DNA of 27,881 nucleotides from DATAYA01 sp036272815 (GTDB lineage: Bacteria; Pseudomonadota; Alphaproteobacteria; Acetobacterales; Acetobacteraceae): assembly GCA_036272815.1 (NCBI GenBank), contig DATAYA010000339.1, positions 1 to 27,881 on the forward strand, in the 5' to 3' direction. The notes beneath the pieces were generated by a model, which worked only from the letters and a program-made list of their open reading frames with translations, made no database searches and was not told the DNA's origin. The position numbers and the translations under genes were made by a program. How positions within the stretch are numbered: position 1 is the first letter of the stretch; every line of letters starts with the position of its first letter. Shown piece after piece: positions 27,632-27,881 of the stretch.

Positions 27632-27881
27632 TCAATCGGCAGCCTCAGATCCGCGCGTTGCTGTACTCCGGCTTCGTAGGCCGGCGAATTTTCGCAGCGG
27701 CAGCGCGCCTTCGGAATGCGGCGACGGCCGTCCGCTTTGAATTCTACCGGCGTGCTGGCACGGGTAGAGACCAGGACCGGCCTCCATACACGCCGCGGTC
27801 CGCTTCACGTGCTCCACCAGGAAGTCGATCACGACGCGCGTGCGTGGCGCCAGATGCCGGCGCGACGGGTAGATCAAGAAG
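27632..27881 (-). CDS. LysR-family transcriptional regulator, C-terminal part
   Basis: These are the last 82 or so codons of a LysR-type regulator that enters from the right edge. FLIYPSRRHLAPRTRVVIDF followed by LVEHVKR is the typical end of the effector-binding domain in the CrgA-like subgroup, where YPSRRHL is common. After this point the frame continues for about 50 residues (TAACMEAGPGLYPCQHAGRI and onward) that do not look like the family, which normally stops soon after this helix. The stop may have been lost or the tail may be unusual. The gene precedes eutB on the same strand with about 500 bases between, so it could regulate eut, but this is only position. Confidence 0.72.
   Translation of the reverse strand, partial: FLIYPSRRHLAPRTRVVIDFLVEHVKRTAACMEAGPGLYPCQHAGRIQSGRPSPHSEGALPLRKFAGLRSRSTATRGSEAAD

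Noticed and set aside
1..27881. tRNA genes, rRNA, CRISPR arrays, prophage or integrase genes
   Set aside because: None was seen by eye on either strand. No regularly spaced repeats other than the short direct repeats listed, and no cloverleaf-like sequence with conserved TTCRA arm was found; a covariance-model scan would be decisive.

Overview
This window is very GC-rich (about 70% by eye, with strong G/C preference at third codon positions). It is packed with overlapping genes and looks like the chromosome of an alphaproteobacterium. The best guess is an acetic-acid-bacteria relative (Acetobacteraceae, Rhodospirillales). That rests on a hopanoid C-3 methylase (hpnR), the hldD-lgt-MidA-like-pgeF block, a ubiK-ybjN-proC block and many GTGA/ATGA overlaps. 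No tRNA, rRNA, transposase, phage gene or CRISPR array is visible. The taxonomy is inferred from gene content, not from a marker gene.

Layout, left to right. Positions 1-1294 (minus) hold the start of a RidA-family gene, a small lipoprotein and an unrecognised protein. Positions 1424-4258 (plus) hold an amidase, a Crp/Fnr-type regulator and a DUF2000 protein. Positions 4260-9741 (minus) hold hpnR, a molybdenum hydroxylase large subunit carrying an exact in-frame 315-bp tandem duplication, and kynureninase. Positions 9831-11390 (minus) hold a SnoaL-like/GNAT fusion in a lower-GC patch and a MarR regulator. The MarR gene is divergent from a CLC-type chloride transporter with CBS domains (11429-13228, plus). 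Positions 13209-17911 (minus) hold an L-threonate dehydrogenase-like enzyme, a DUF4142 lipoprotein, prolyl aminopeptidase, a histidine phosphatase, a beta-class glutathione transferase and PRPP synthetase. Positions 18034-22423 (minus) are a tightly overlapping envelope block: hldD, lgt, a MidA-like methyltransferase, pgeF and a lipoprotein. Positions 22486-24325 (plus) are ubiK, ybjN and proC. Positions 24305-27122 (minus) are a small membrane protein and an ethanolamine ammonia-lyase operon, eutB, a GDCCVxC mini-protein and eutC. The C-terminal end of a LysR regulator closes the window.

Functional links. Lgt acts on the class of proteins represented by the three lipoproteins found here. HldD (LPS heptose), PgeF (peptidoglycan fidelity) and HpnR (3-methylhopanoids) all concern the cell envelope. 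EutBC needs adenosylcobalamin and HpnR has a cobalamin-binding type N-terminus, so the organism probably makes or imports B12. Kynureninase, amidase, EutBC, the threonate dehydrogenase-like enzyme and ProC indicate broad use of nitrogen compounds.

Points most worth attention: (1) the 315-bp duplication in the molybdenum hydroxylase, whose two copies differ at five positions, all synonymous; (2) two genes, eutB and the histidine phosphatase, whose frames contain no ATG/GTG/TTG before the conserved N-terminus but do have a CTG behind a Shine-Dalgarno-like sequence; (3) a GDCCVxC mini-protein translationally locked between eutB and eutC; (4) a two-domain SnoaL-GNAT fusion in a lower-GC patch, with a terminator-like hairpin in its leader.
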